Shown: positions 1-8,098 of the stretch, one piece after another
Layout of the letters: every line of letters begins with the position of its first letter
How positions within the stretch are numbered: the first letter of the stretch is position 1
From: Flavobacteriales bacterium
Lineage (GTDB): Bacteria; Bacteroidota; Bacteroidia; NS11-12g; UBA9320
NCBI GenBank assembly: GCA_020635435.1
Contig: JACJZU010000002.1
Location: forward strand, 434,001-498,000
DNA length: 64,000 bases
Direction: 5' to 3'
Notes under the pieces: model-generated
The model's database searches: none
What the model saw: only the letters and a program-made list of their open reading frames with translations
What the model was told of the DNA's origin: nothing
Made by a program: the position numbers and the translations under genes

Positions 1-2
1 CC

Positions 3-254
3 GATCTGATCGAGGTAGTTGCCGTGGTACAGGTCAATGAGGCAGAACAAGCAGTGTTCAAGAAGAGTGACAACTCGTTGAAAGCAGGAGATGCAACCGA
101 TGAGTTCGTGATCCCAATGACTAAAGCACTTACCTCGACATTCAAACCGGGTAAGCTGTCTGTGCGAGTGGAGTTCACGTTCACAGATGCTATGTATCCT
201 GGCGGACGAACGGAGGTATACGAACAAGATGTATTTGATGTGCGAGTGAAGTGA
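3..254 (+). CDS. Phage structural protein, C-terminal part (hypothetical)
   Basis: The frame is open from the first bases of the window, so the gene starts outside and only its last 83 codons are seen. The visible part is beta-rich and ends in a segment resembling an immunoglobulin-like or baseplate domain (a valine-rich strand, then a YPGG turn). Its stop overlaps the next gene's start by 4 bp, which places it in the tail operon. The family is not recognised. A small phage tail or baseplate accessory protein is the likely role, judged from its position only. Confidence 0.55.
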   Translation, partial: DLIEVVAVVQVNEAEQAVFKKSDNSLKAGDATDEFVIPMTKALTSTFKPGKLSVRVEFTFTDAMYPGGRTEVYEQDVFDVRVK

Positions 255-520
255 CAGTAGAATTCATCATACCGAAAAAACGCATTGGTCTGGAATTCAC
301 AATTCCGGCAGCAGATAGTGGTGCGGATAAACACTTCGTGCACAATCAGATGTCGCCAAGCAACACATGGACAGTTGCACATGGACTAAATAAGTATCCG
401 AGCGTTCACGTCATCGACAGTGCTGGTCAGGAGTGCATCGGAACTATTACCTACGACACATTGAACCAATTAACCATAACATTCAACGCTGCCTTCAGCG
501 GCAAAGCTTATTTAAACTGA
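251..520 (+). CDS. Small phage tail protein with fibre-tip-like beta domain
   Basis: An 89-residue protein starting in an ATGA-type overlap with the gene upstream. The C-terminal 55 residues follow a pattern common in phage tail-fibre tips: a tryptophan, then HGLNKYPSV, a V-x-D-S strand, a Y-D turn and a final TITF strand. The same domain ends the next gene (residues about 255-315 there), so the two proteins are related at their C termini. It is probably a virion protein for adsorption or for capping a fibre. No signal peptide or membrane segment is seen. Confidence 0.6.
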   Translation: MTVEFIIPKKRIGLEFTIPAADSGADKHFVHNQMSPSNTWTVAHGLNKYPSVHVIDSAGQECIGTITYDTLNQLTITFNAAFSGKAYLN

Positions 521-521
521 T

Positions 522-1469
522 ATGAAATTTTACGTTAACATCGATGCCAATGGCAACCAGATTTTGAACATGGTTCTTCAGAACTTGGGTGCTGATCCTT
601 CAGGCAAGCCGGATGGATTTGTGTACTACAATACGGCCACCAACAAATTCCGGGGCAAGAACAATGGATCCTGGGAAGATCTTGGCGCCGGAGCAGGTGG
701 TGAGGTCAATACTGCTTCGAATGTCGGTGCCGGAGCAGGTGTGTTTAAGGTTAAAAGCGGCCTTGACCTGGTGTTCCGGTCTATTGTGGCGGGTACAGGA
801 ATCTCAGTTAACGAGAATACGAACGACGTGACCATTTCGGTTGTGATCAATGATGCGGGTAGTTCGAGTTCAGATATCTGGTCCGCTTCCAAGATCGCCT
901 CAGAAATAGCTGCAGCTGTCGTTGGGCAACTTACCTATAAAGGTGGGTATAATGCCAGCACCAACTCCCCGGATCTTGACACTTCACCAAGTGGCGTATT
1001 CCAAGGTGACACGTACACGGTCACCGCTGCTGGCACATTCTTCACCGAAGATGTTGCTGTTGGCGACATGTTGATAGCCGAACAGGACAACCCCACATTG
1101 CTCAGCCATTGGACGATCGTCAACCGAAATGTTGGATTGGCCAGCGAAGGTGCACCGGGGGAGATTGAGCTTGCAACACAAGCTGAAGCCAATGCCGGGA
1201 CAGATGATGCCAGGGCGCTCACACCGCTTAAAGCTAAAACAGCGCTGCCATCCTGGGGCGCAATGCGTCGGCATGCAGAGACACTATCCAGCGGCAGCTC
1301 GAGCTATGTTGTTACGCACAACCTTGGCACCAAGGATGTGATCGTGCAGGTATACGACAGCAACGATGAAACAGTGTTCACCGATGTCGATCGGAATTCA
1401 ACTACGCAGGTAACGATCACGTTCGGGGCAACAACGACGGCGGACTTTAAAGTTGTAATTCTGGGATAA
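522..1469 (+). CDS. Phage tail fibre-like protein
   Basis: A 315-residue protein starting one base after the preceding stop. Residues about 5-60 form a glycine/asparagine-rich head. The middle contains ELATQAEANAGTDDARALTP (about 225-245), a motif typical of phage tail-fibre shafts. The C-terminal 60 residues (a VTHNLG turn, VQVYDSND strand, VTITFG strand) repeat the tip domain of the gene before. The role is very likely host-surface recognition. It sits in an operon with other tail genes. The target receptor cannot be told from sequence. Confidence 0.7.
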   Translation: MKFYVNIDANGNQILNMVLQNLGADPSGKPDGFVYYNTATNKFRGKNNGSWEDLGAGAGGEVNTASNVGAGAGVFKVKSGLDLVFRSIVAGTGISVNENTNDVTISVVINDAGSSSSDIWSASKIASEIAAAVVGQLTYKGGYNASTNSPDLDTSPSGVFQGDTYTVTAAGTFFTEDVAVGDMLIAEQDNPTLLSHWTIVNRNVGLASEGAPGEIELATQAEANAGTDDARALTPLKAKTALPSWGAMRRHAETLSSGSSSYVVTHNLGTKDVIVQVYDSNDETVFTDVDRNSTTQVTITFGATTTADFKVVILG

Positions 1470-1819
1470 TGCCACAGAATTTCCATAGCGATGTGAACTT
1501 CAACGGGCATAAGGTCAAGAATGCCCGGTTGGAAATCGTCACTTTAAGTGGAACGTCCATAAACATGGACTGGGCTACGGCAGATGTGTTCATGCTATCG
1601 CTATCAGGTGTAACAACGCTCACGGATGTGAATTTGACTGCAGGCATGGTTAAAGAGCTTCGGATCGTTGGCAATGGGCACTTAATTACATTGCCAAGTT
1701 ATTGGACGATAGTTGGTTCTGGCACATTCGATGCAGGAGGCACCAATGTGCTCAATATAACGTGCTATGATGCCACACCATCTAGTGAGATTGTTGAATT
1801 AAGTATTTCTACCAGGTGA
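1469..1819 (+). CDS. Phage tail protein, hypothetical
   Basis: A 116-residue beta-rich protein whose ATG overlaps the preceding stop by one base. It starts MPQNFHSDVNFNGHKV, resembling the N terminus of the fibre gene before it (KFYVNIDANGNQIL); this N-terminal pattern is common in phage fibre proteins that pack against a baseplate. No catalytic motif is seen. It is inferred to be a fibre or fibre-associated protein from the operon context. Confidence 0.5.
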   Translation: MPQNFHSDVNFNGHKVKNARLEIVTLSGTSINMDWATADVFMLSLSGVTTLTDVNLTAGMVKELRIVGNGHLITLPSYWTIVGSGTFDAGGTNVLNITCYDATPSSEIVELSISTR

Positions 1820-2556
1820 TGATAAGGCCGCATCGAAAAACAGACTTATCGGTTCCTAGTAATGGGCTGTTAAATGGATTGGAGAGCTACTATCAATGCG
1901 ATGAGGTATCTGGAGTTATCGTCGACGCTCACGGCTCTGATCACAGCGTGAATGCGTACAACATAGGTTATGGTGCTGCTGGAGTATACAATACCGCGAT
2001 AGATTTTGAGGCAGGATCTCAGAGTCACGTTGATTTTGGCAATGCCAAAGATTTCTCGGCTTATGCAGGCGTGACTATCGGTATGTGGATTAACTTAGAG
2101 TCACAACCAACGGGCACCGCCGGTACAGATCCAAGTTACAGGCACTTGTATTACAATGGAAGCGGCTCCGGCTCTCAAATATACCTGCGATATCAAATTA
2201 TATCAGGAGTATATTACATCTACTGGGGTACATATAGAGCGGCTCCATACGCTGAGAGCTACACCAGGTATGCGGTGACACTTACGTTGGGCACCTGGTA
2301 TCACATATGCGGAGTGCATAATGGTAGCAATTCTTGGGATTTGTACATTGACGGATCATTAGTAAGCACAGCTGTAAGTAGTGGAGATATCTTGACCGGT
2401 GCTGGTAAGGATGTTATAGGTGCAAGATGGGGTGGCTCATCTTTCGGAAGATGGCACGACGGATTGGTTGACGAAGTGGCGATATATTCTCGCGCATTGA
2501 GTTCTCCTGATATTGGCAATCTAATTACACTACCATACTCAAATTTTACGGTGTGA
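1816..2556 (+). CDS. Phage LamG/concanavalin-like carbohydrate-binding protein
   Basis: A 246-residue protein overlapping the preceding stop by 4 bp. Residues about 25-240 form a LamG-like jelly roll: DFEAGSQSHVDFGN near the start, a G-x-W-I-N-L strand, W-Y-H-I-C-G-V-H-N-G, the L-Y-I-D-G-S-L-V strand, and the typical ending D-G-L-V-D-E-V-A-I-Y-S-R-A-L. The family binds glycans or proteins. In a tail cluster it is probably a receptor-binding virion protein. No signal peptide is seen, so it is not a host secreted protein. Confidence 0.7.
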   Translation: MMIRPHRKTDLSVPSNGLLNGLESYYQCDEVSGVIVDAHGSDHSVNAYNIGYGAAGVYNTAIDFEAGSQSHVDFGNAKDFSAYAGVTIGMWINLESQPTGTAGTDPSYRHLYYNGSGSGSQIYLRYQIISGVYYIYWGTYRAAPYAESYTRYAVTLTLGTWYHICGVHNGSNSWDLYIDGSLVSTAVSSGDILTGAGKDVIGARWGGSSFGRWHDGLVDEVAIYSRALSSPDIGNLITLPYSNFTV

Positions 2557-3068
2557 TGTACGCAAGAATTGAAAATAGTCAAATTGTGAGGTATATCCAA
2601 GTGCCTTCAATATTGGATACCCCGCAGGGAATAATTCTAGGGCTGGACAAACAATCCGACCAAGTTAAAGCGCAGTTTGGCTTCTTCCCACTAATCATAC
2701 CCGAATACGATCCGGCAACTCAGCAGAAGCTAAATGCCATTGAATGGGTTGAGGCTAACAAGCACTTCACCTACCGAGTGGTTGATCTCGATCTTGATAT
2801 CGACCTAATCCGCGAACAAAAGTTAGAGGAGCTATATGATGCCATGGATCAAATTCAAGCTGCCGGGCGCCGATATTTCACCATGAAGCGGGATAAAGGG
2901 GAGAGCGTTCCGAGTTCGGTTCAAACACGAGCAGCTGCACTATATGCACGCTTCGATGAGCTCCGATCAGAAATTGAAGAGGAAACAGATGTGAAGAAAC
3001 TGGTGCGGTGGAAGGTGCCGATGGATGAAGTTCAGGCTGCTATTAATGAACAAAAAAAGTTGAAATGA
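2556..3068 (+). CDS. Phage protein of unknown function with helical C-terminal half
   Basis: The ATG at 2556 shares its A with the preceding TGA; a GTG one codon earlier is also possible. The product is about 170 residues. The first third is beta-like and the second half (from about residue 85) is rich in Glu, Lys, Arg and Ala, consistent with a helical or coiled-coil segment (LEELYDAMDQIQAAGRR). The layout resembles small phage tail-fibre assembly or chaperone proteins, but no family was recognised. Its stop overlaps the next gene. Confidence 0.5.
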   Translation: MYARIENSQIVRYIQVPSILDTPQGIILGLDKQSDQVKAQFGFFPLIIPEYDPATQQKLNAIEWVEANKHFTYRVVDLDLDIDLIREQKLEELYDAMDQIQAAGRRYFTMKRDKGESVPSSVQTRAAALYARFDELRSEIEEETDVKKLVRWKVPMDEVQAAINEQKKLK

Positions 3069-3568
3069 GGAATAATTCTTACACCGTAATGGAGCCCGTT
3101 CTGATCCATTTCTATGCACAGGATGGATTCATTTCAAATGCCATAGAAACTGAATCCGGAGGATCTTATTCTCATGTTAGCATCGAGCTAAGAGGGAATG
3201 TATATGAAGCAATTGGCGGTCGATTGCTTGGCATTAATGGCATAGTTGCCAGCCCTGATGCCAAGAGCTACCATCAAGGTAAGCATGAAGCTCAAGTAAT
3301 TACCGTTGAGATGCAATTCCCATTGGACATGGTAACTATGACAATCAACTATTTGAACTCTCGTGTTGGAGAGAAGTATGGTTATAGGCAGCTGTTAACC
3401 TGGGTAATCCCATTTTATGCCCGACGGGATAATCGAGTGGTGTGCTCCCAACTGGTAATGCAAGCTCTCACAATTCTAACCGGGTTCTATTTTGACACGT
3501 CCAAGCATTCACCATCCTCAATATATGATGTCGTCGGATTAGCAAGAAGATATCGTGGCACAATGTAA
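3065..3568 (+). CDS. Permuted papain-fold (YiiX/NlpC-P60-like) hydrolase in phage tail cluster
   Basis: A 167-residue protein with the order of motifs seen in circularly permuted NlpC/P60 (YiiX/YaeF-like) enzymes: the putative catalytic His37 in YSHVSIEL comes first, and the putative nucleophile Cys127 in VVCSQLV follows, after GEKYGYRQL. The family cleaves amide or thioester bonds in peptidoglycan peptides or lipids. No signal peptide is present. In this position it may act from the virion during cell entry or as a lysis factor. The substrate is unknown. It starts inside the preceding gene's stop region. Confidence 0.65.
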   Translation: MRNNSYTVMEPVLIHFYAQDGFISNAIETESGGSYSHVSIELRGNVYEAIGGRLLGINGIVASPDAKSYHQGKHEAQVITVEMQFPLDMVTMTINYLNSRVGEKYGYRQLLTWVIPFYARRDNRVVCSQLVMQALTILTGFYFDTSKHSPSSIYDVVGLARRYRGTM

Positions 3569-3578
3569 TTAACTGAAT

Positions 3579-4403
3579 ATGGCAAGAACAATCGCACAAA
3601 TCGAACAGGAGATACTTACAGCCAAAGCTGCCGACTCTAACCTCAACGTCTTGGATAGTACGAGTAAGACATCAATATGGCGCTTGTGGGTATACCTGTG
3701 TGCATTTGCTACTTGGTTGCATGAGAAGTCGGATGATTTGTTTCGAATCGAAATACAAGAAATTGTGTCTGCCAAACAAGCGCCTACGTTGCCGTGGTAC
3801 AGGAATCTGGCGATGAATTACCTACATGGTAAATCGCTCACATGGAACTCTGATTTGCAAATATTTGAGCAGCCGCTCGGCATTGGCGAAGTGGCCGAAG
3901 ATTTCATGGTGGTAGACTATTGTTCTGCCACGTTGGCCCCCGGTAAAATAAAGATAAAAGTAGCGAAAGAAGACAGCGGATCCGTTCCGCTATCTGCACC
4001 TGAAGAAGCCGGGCTTACTGCATACCTTAATCAAGTCAAAGCTGCAGGTGATACATTGGAATTGGTGAACGATTCGCCGGACGATCTCCAAATTGAGTTG
4101 GATGTATACGTGGACCCATTGGTCATTAACCTATCGGATGGTTCCCTTCACCGTGATGCATCTGTGCTTCCTGCAGAGATCGCTTGCCAGGGGTATCTAC
4201 AAGATTTGGAATTCGACGGAGCCTTCATTCTTAATCGATTCATCGACGCACTTCAGGAAGCCGAAGGAGTTGTCAACCCGGTATTGAGATCCGCGAAATG
4301 GAGATTTGGAGCCAATCCATTTACCGATATCGATGTGCAGGTGATCTCCAATGCCGGTCATTTCACCTTCGAAACACTTACCATCAATTATTTGAGTGCC
4401 TAA
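3579..4403 (+). CDS. Baseplate-like phage protein (J-like)
   Basis: A 274-residue protein starting 10 bp after the papain-like gene. The N terminus is helical, followed by a segment (about 90-260) with the layout of baseplate J-like proteins: alternating strands and the stretch LTAYLNQVKAAGDTLEL, then IELDVYVDPLVI and a C-terminal half where ALQEAEGVVNPV resembles the family's end region. J-like proteins join tail tube to fibres. The match is by pattern only and is distant. Confidence 0.55.
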   Translation: MARTIAQIEQEILTAKAADSNLNVLDSTSKTSIWRLWVYLCAFATWLHEKSDDLFRIEIQEIVSAKQAPTLPWYRNLAMNYLHGKSLTWNSDLQIFEQPLGIGEVAEDFMVVDYCSATLAPGKIKIKVAKEDSGSVPLSAPEEAGLTAYLNQVKAAGDTLELVNDSPDDLQIELDVYVDPLVINLSDGSLHRDASVLPAEIACQGYLQDLEFDGAFILNRFIDALQEAEGVVNPVLRSAKWRFGANPFTDIDVQVISNAGHFTFETLTINYLSA

Positions 4404-4911
4404 GTACACCTCGACATATCTTATCGACTGGGATAAGTTGGCCCAAATGCTGCTTCCCCTCAAGTTGAGATCAACCATCTCTACTGCATGGGCGAAAGTG
4501 ATGTTTGTCGGATTTAAGAGCCTTCATGTTTCAAAACAAACATGGCGAGCTACACAACGATACCGTGCAATTCACAATGCCCAGGTAGTATACTTAGAGA
4601 AGGCATTAAATGAATACTTCCAGATAGTTGGATATGATCCTTCTGATCATACTGGCACGAGGAAGATTTATATTGATGCAGGTGAGCAGCTGGATCAACA
4701 ATACATCTATCTTCAAACGGATCTACAGCCATTGTTCATCAGTGGAGTTGATGACGTCTTCATCTATTCTCGCGCAGAGCATGATGCGTATTTCGCGCAC
4801 TTCATTGTAAAGGTTCCGGACACTCTTGTGTTCGAACAAGCTGAGCTGATCAGTCAGGTACAGCTTTATATCAATACTCGTAACTTCAAAATAAAGACCT
4901 ACACACCATGA
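4396..4911 (+). CDS. Phage tail/baseplate accessory protein, hypothetical
   Basis: A 171-residue protein starting at a GTG that overlaps the end of the baseplate-like gene by 8 bp, which suggests translational coupling. The N-terminal part is basic and contains a tryptophan-rich segment; the C-terminal half is beta-rich and acidic. Position directly after the J-like gene is where tail protein I or a fibre connector usually sits, but no such similarity is clear. Function not assigned. Confidence 0.5.
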   Translation: MPKYTSTYLIDWDKLAQMLLPLKLRSTISTAWAKVMFVGFKSLHVSKQTWRATQRYRAIHNAQVVYLEKALNEYFQIVGYDPSDHTGTRKIYIDAGEQLDQQYIYLQTDLQPLFISGVDDVFIYSRAEHDAYFAHFIVKVPDTLVFEQAELISQVQLYINTRNFKIKTYTP

Positions 4912-5732
4912 GAGAGATAACCTTCCATTCCGGTGGATTCCCGCTGACCACAGATACGCTGGAGTTTTTGCAGAATTCACGAAAAGACGTTCTGGCAGCT
5001 TGGTTGCGCCAAATGAATCTGGCAACCGGTGTTGACTACATAATAGCCGGATGTGTTGAGACAGGTGGGACCATCAGCGATGGCTGGATGGTAATTGACG
5101 GCGAACTCATTCAGCTTACAGGTGGATCAGGAGCATATGTCCAAGTATTGACTGACAACACATCGGTTACGTATGAGGACACCAATTCAAAGTTGACCTA
5201 TGTCTGGAAGCGAGCTGTAATTACCGCAACGGTAGGTAGTAATATCCCTTTTGCTGACTTTGTGCGACTCAGCCATCACGTCGTCATCGTTAGGGCTGAT
5301 TGTACGCACTTAGATAGCAGGACTTACGAGTACCAGCTTCAAAAGCGGACGACATCCATTCAATTGGACAATGAAGGTGACCTGGTGACCAATGGTGGGT
5401 TCATATTGAACAGGATCTTGCCATTCGACGGCATCGAGCATGGGCATGAGCTCTTGGTGAGACTCGGTAATGGCACCGGGTTGACCTATCTAACGAAGGA
5501 CAGCAAGGCAAGCAATATTCTGTTTCAGAACAGTTTATCAACAAACTCCGGTGACGCGCTTGCTCGACCAAGATTCGACGGAAGTCATTTCATCGGCAGC
5601 AGGGAGAATGCTCGGTTATTCTGGAATGGCGAGCGCTACGATGAGAATCTGCACCTGAAACTGCAGTGGCATTCAGGGTATCAAAAGTGGGTTGAGCTGG
5701 CTCGTTTTACATTAACACAAGGAAGTATATAA
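4908..5732 (+). CDS. Phage tail/fibre structural protein, hypothetical
   Basis: A 274-residue, beta-rich protein overlapping the preceding stop by 4 bp. The N terminus (FHSGGFPLTTDTLEFLQNS) followed by a small beta domain resembles the baseplate-attachment part of fibre proteins in Bacteroidota phages. The C-terminal part (from about 190) has aromatic-rich strands ending in WHSGYQKWVEL. It is the last clearly structural gene. A distal tail or fibre role is inferred from position. Confidence 0.5.
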   Translation: MREITFHSGGFPLTTDTLEFLQNSRKDVLAAWLRQMNLATGVDYIIAGCVETGGTISDGWMVIDGELIQLTGGSGAYVQVLTDNTSVTYEDTNSKLTYVWKRAVITATVGSNIPFADFVRLSHHVVIVRADCTHLDSRTYEYQLQKRTTSIQLDNEGDLVTNGGFILNRILPFDGIEHGHELLVRLGNGTGLTYLTKDSKASNILFQNSLSTNSGDALARPRFDGSHFIGSRENARLFWNGERYDENLHLKLQWHSGYQKWVELARFTLTQGSI

Positions 5733-5736
5733 CGTC

Positions 5737-6651
5737 ATGGCTAAAGTTCTTTCCATCCTATTGAATGACGATTTAAATGGTGTTACAACCATGAATTATG
5801 CTGTGCTAAAAGAACTCAAGGACAATCACTCCGACGAGGTCAGTGTCAAGTTTCTAGAGACCGTAGACGGAGGCTTCATAGACCGATTCAGGGATGCGGG
5901 TATCACCGTTGTAACAAGTACACCGTTCGAGGCGTACAATTACATCCTAACGAACAACCGGCAAGGTTTAAAGTACGCCATTAACAACTTGACCCCAGCT
6001 GTGGGCGCAAAGTGGTTATTTTTTGTACACTCGCTCATGAACCCAGACAGTAGTTTGCCACCACTAACCGAACACTTATCGATCAACTTGAACGTGTACA
6101 CCTTCAGTGAGCGAGGGGAAGACTATCTCGCTTCGCTGGGGCATAGCCCGATCCTTGTCCGAAACGCGATCGACATGGGTCGTTTTGCCGCGTTATCTCC
6201 ACCCAGTGAGATCAAGAAAATACTGGTGCTGGATGTTCGCAACAACACATTCTATCGCGACAGGATAGTTGAACTGTCCGCATTGATGCCACAGGTGTAT
6301 TTCAGATTCATAACGCTACCGGACTGGGATATTGAAGCCGAAATCGAGCAGGCAGACATGGTTATTGCCTATGGCAGAAGCGCCATTGAATCCATGGCTA
6401 TTGGTAAACCTACGATCATCTACGGTGTCAACGGAGGTGATGGGTTGGTAGCGAACAATAACAAAGAAGCTCTAGCTGAATCCAATTACAGTGGCTGGAG
6501 CTACAAGTCACTTCCGTTACCGGAATACCTATCAGCCATGGATTTGCTTCAGGAGGTGGCGAAATTCGATCCTGGGGACACAGAACTAGTTCGAGACTAC
6601 ATTCGAGCCAATTGGGATGTGGCAGACTTGGCTGTTGAGGTGAAGAGCTAA
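5737..6651 (+). CDS. Phage-encoded GT-B-like glycosyltransferase
   Basis: A 304-residue cytoplasmic protein. The N-terminal strand-loop (residues 4-21, LSILLNDDLNGVTTMNY) and the C-terminal motif ADMVIAYGRSAIESMAIGKP (206-225) followed by IIYGVNGGDGL match the donor-binding half of GT-B glycosyltransferases (GT4-like). It is shorter than typical GT4 enzymes. It lies 4 bp after the last tail gene and just before a DNA methylase. It may glycosylate host surface glycan (seroconversion), the virion or phage DNA; the sequence does not decide. Confidence 0.6.
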   Translation: MAKVLSILLNDDLNGVTTMNYAVLKELKDNHSDEVSVKFLETVDGGFIDRFRDAGITVVTSTPFEAYNYILTNNRQGLKYAINNLTPAVGAKWLFFVHSLMNPDSSLPPLTEHLSINLNVYTFSERGEDYLASLGHSPILVRNAIDMGRFAALSPPSEIKKILVLDVRNNTFYRDRIVELSALMPQVYFRFITLPDWDIEAEIEQADMVIAYGRSAIESMAIGKPTIIYGVNGGDGLVANNNKEALAESNYSGWSYKSLPLPEYLSAMDLLQEVAKFDPGDTELVRDYIRANWDVADLAVEVKS

Positions 6652-6669
6652 GTAATTAAACTTCAAATT

Positions 6670-7479
6670 ATGAATGAGACAAATAACAGCCGAAAGGCGA
6701 AAACACCTATTACCTATTATGGAGGTAAACAACGGATGTTGAGACACATCCTACCTCTAATCCCAAATCATCACATTTATGTAGAACCATTCTTTGGTGG
6801 AGGAGCTGTTTATTGGGCGAAAACTCCAAGCCCATGTGAAGTGATCAACGATGTAAACATGAACATTGTGAACTTTTATGAGGTTCTGAAACACGACTAT
6901 TTTTCTCTGAAGCGCAAGGTCGAGTCAACAGTACATTCAAGGGAAACCTATAAGAAAGCTCTGATCATATACGAATGTCCTTGGCTGTTTGATGATCATG
7001 TAATTCGTGCTTGGGCTTTCTGGGTTGTGACTTCCCAGGGATTTGCGTCCAAGATTGGTACATGGGGGTATGACCGGGACAAGATGGCCCACATAATTGC
7101 ACGTAAGATAGACGCCTTTGATGAGGTATTGACCGAGAGACTGAAACATACGCAAATTGAACAAAATGCGGCACATAAGGTGATAGGGAGCAGTGATACT
7201 CCACATACTTTTGTCTACGCAGATCCACCCTATATAAACTCTGACCAGGGACATTATGGTGGCTACACGGAGGAACACTTCACTCGGGATCTGGATGCGT
7301 TGGCAGCTATGAAAGGCAAATTCTTGTTGAGTTCTTATCCTAGTGAACTTTTGACCGAGTACATTGATCAATATGGCTGGTACAGCAAAGAAATCAAGCA
7401 GACGCTTTCGGCTAGTAATGGAGCGAAGGGAAGCCGTGGCAAGAAGATCGAGGTGCTGACTGCAAATTTTGAGATCTAA
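6670..7479 (+). CDS. D12-class DNA N6-adenine methyltransferase (Dam-like)
   Basis: A 269-residue protein with the D12-class motif order: TPITYYGGKQRML (about 13-25), SAM-binding EPFFGGGAVYW (39-49), and the catalytic DPPY at 185-188. The family transfers a methyl group from S-adenosylmethionine to N6 of adenine in a short DNA target. No restriction endonuclease gene is adjacent, so it is an orphan methylase, commonly used by phages to evade host restriction. Its stop codon overlaps the end of the convergent gene at 7476-8015. Length is normal for the family. Confidence 0.85.
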   Translation: MNETNNSRKAKTPITYYGGKQRMLRHILPLIPNHHIYVEPFFGGGAVYWAKTPSPCEVINDVNMNIVNFYEVLKHDYFSLKRKVESTVHSRETYKKALIIYECPWLFDDHVIRAWAFWVVTSQGFASKIGTWGYDRDKMAHIIARKIDAFDEVLTERLKHTQIEQNAAHKVIGSSDTPHTFVYADPPYINSDQGHYGGYTEEHFTRDLDALAAMKGKFLLSSYPSELLTEYIDQYGWYSKEIKQTLSASNGAKGSRGKKIEVLTANFEI

Positions 7480-8015
7480 TGGTTCGGAGGATGTAATCCT
7501 CTGAAATACTCACGGCAGGTGTTGTATTGGCTAAGTAACCTATTGATATGAGCATCCTCCATTTTTTTGGCAATATCTTTTATCTGCTGTGTCTTGTCCT
7601 CCCCGTCATGGATATATTCTCTGATGGTTGTATGTAGCTGAAGTAGGAGAGATTTCTTGATTTTCATTTCATCTAAACCAAGCTTTTTCCTAGAATTGAT
7701 GGAAAGCTCAAGATCTAACAATTCCTTATGAACCACAAGAGAGGACAGTATGCCAGAAAGGATAAAGGGGTTTTCTTCAGGTCCTTTTGGGAACCTTAGA
7801 TCGAGATATGAGTTGCAAATTCTAGCACGTTCGGCAATCTGTGTGTAAATAAGTGACTTATAATGATGCGTCCTCGCCAATCTCAGAGTTCTGCCGGCAA
7901 TAAGAAGGGTAACTATCGCCACAATGACATTCGCAATAGAAACTAGAAGTGTTGGATCATATATGCATGTAAGTATCATACTGTATCTAAAACCACCGGA
8001 CGCTGTCTCACTCAT
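7476..8015 (-). CDS. Single-span membrane protein at the prophage end, hypothetical
   Basis: A 179-residue protein on the strand opposite to the phage late genes, convergent with and overlapping the methylase by 4 bp. Residues about 22-42 (LVSISANVIVAIV-like, very hydrophobic) form one transmembrane helix near the N terminus; the rest is charged and helical, probably cytoplasmic. A second start at residue 13 (7979) is possible. A single minus-strand gene at a prophage edge is often a superinfection-exclusion or anti-phage cargo gene, but nothing in the sequence shows this. Confidence 0.55.
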   Translation of the reverse strand: MSETASGGFRYSMILTCIYDPTLLVSIANVIVAIVTLLIAGRTLRLARTHHYKSLIYTQIAERARICNSYLDLRFPKGPEENPFILSGILSSLVVHKELLDLELSINSRKKLGLDEMKIKKSLLLQLHTTIREYIHDGEDKTQQIKDIAKKMEDAHINRLLSQYNTCREYFRGLHPPNH

Positions 8016-8066
8016 TGAAGCCCGCAGCTCCGCAAGTAGTTATCCTGCGATAACCTCGTCCGGTGG
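7993..8066. repeat. 10-bp perfect inverted repeat flanking the start of the last prophage gene
   Basis: CCACCGGACG at 7993-8002 is the exact reverse complement of CGTCCGGTGG at 8057-8066. The arms straddle the start codon of the minus-strand membrane gene. It could be a regulator site, an RNA structure in the leader, or chance. Confidence 0.4.
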
Positions 8067-8098
8067 AGAACGTTTAGTGCGAAGCTGTTGGTGAATGA

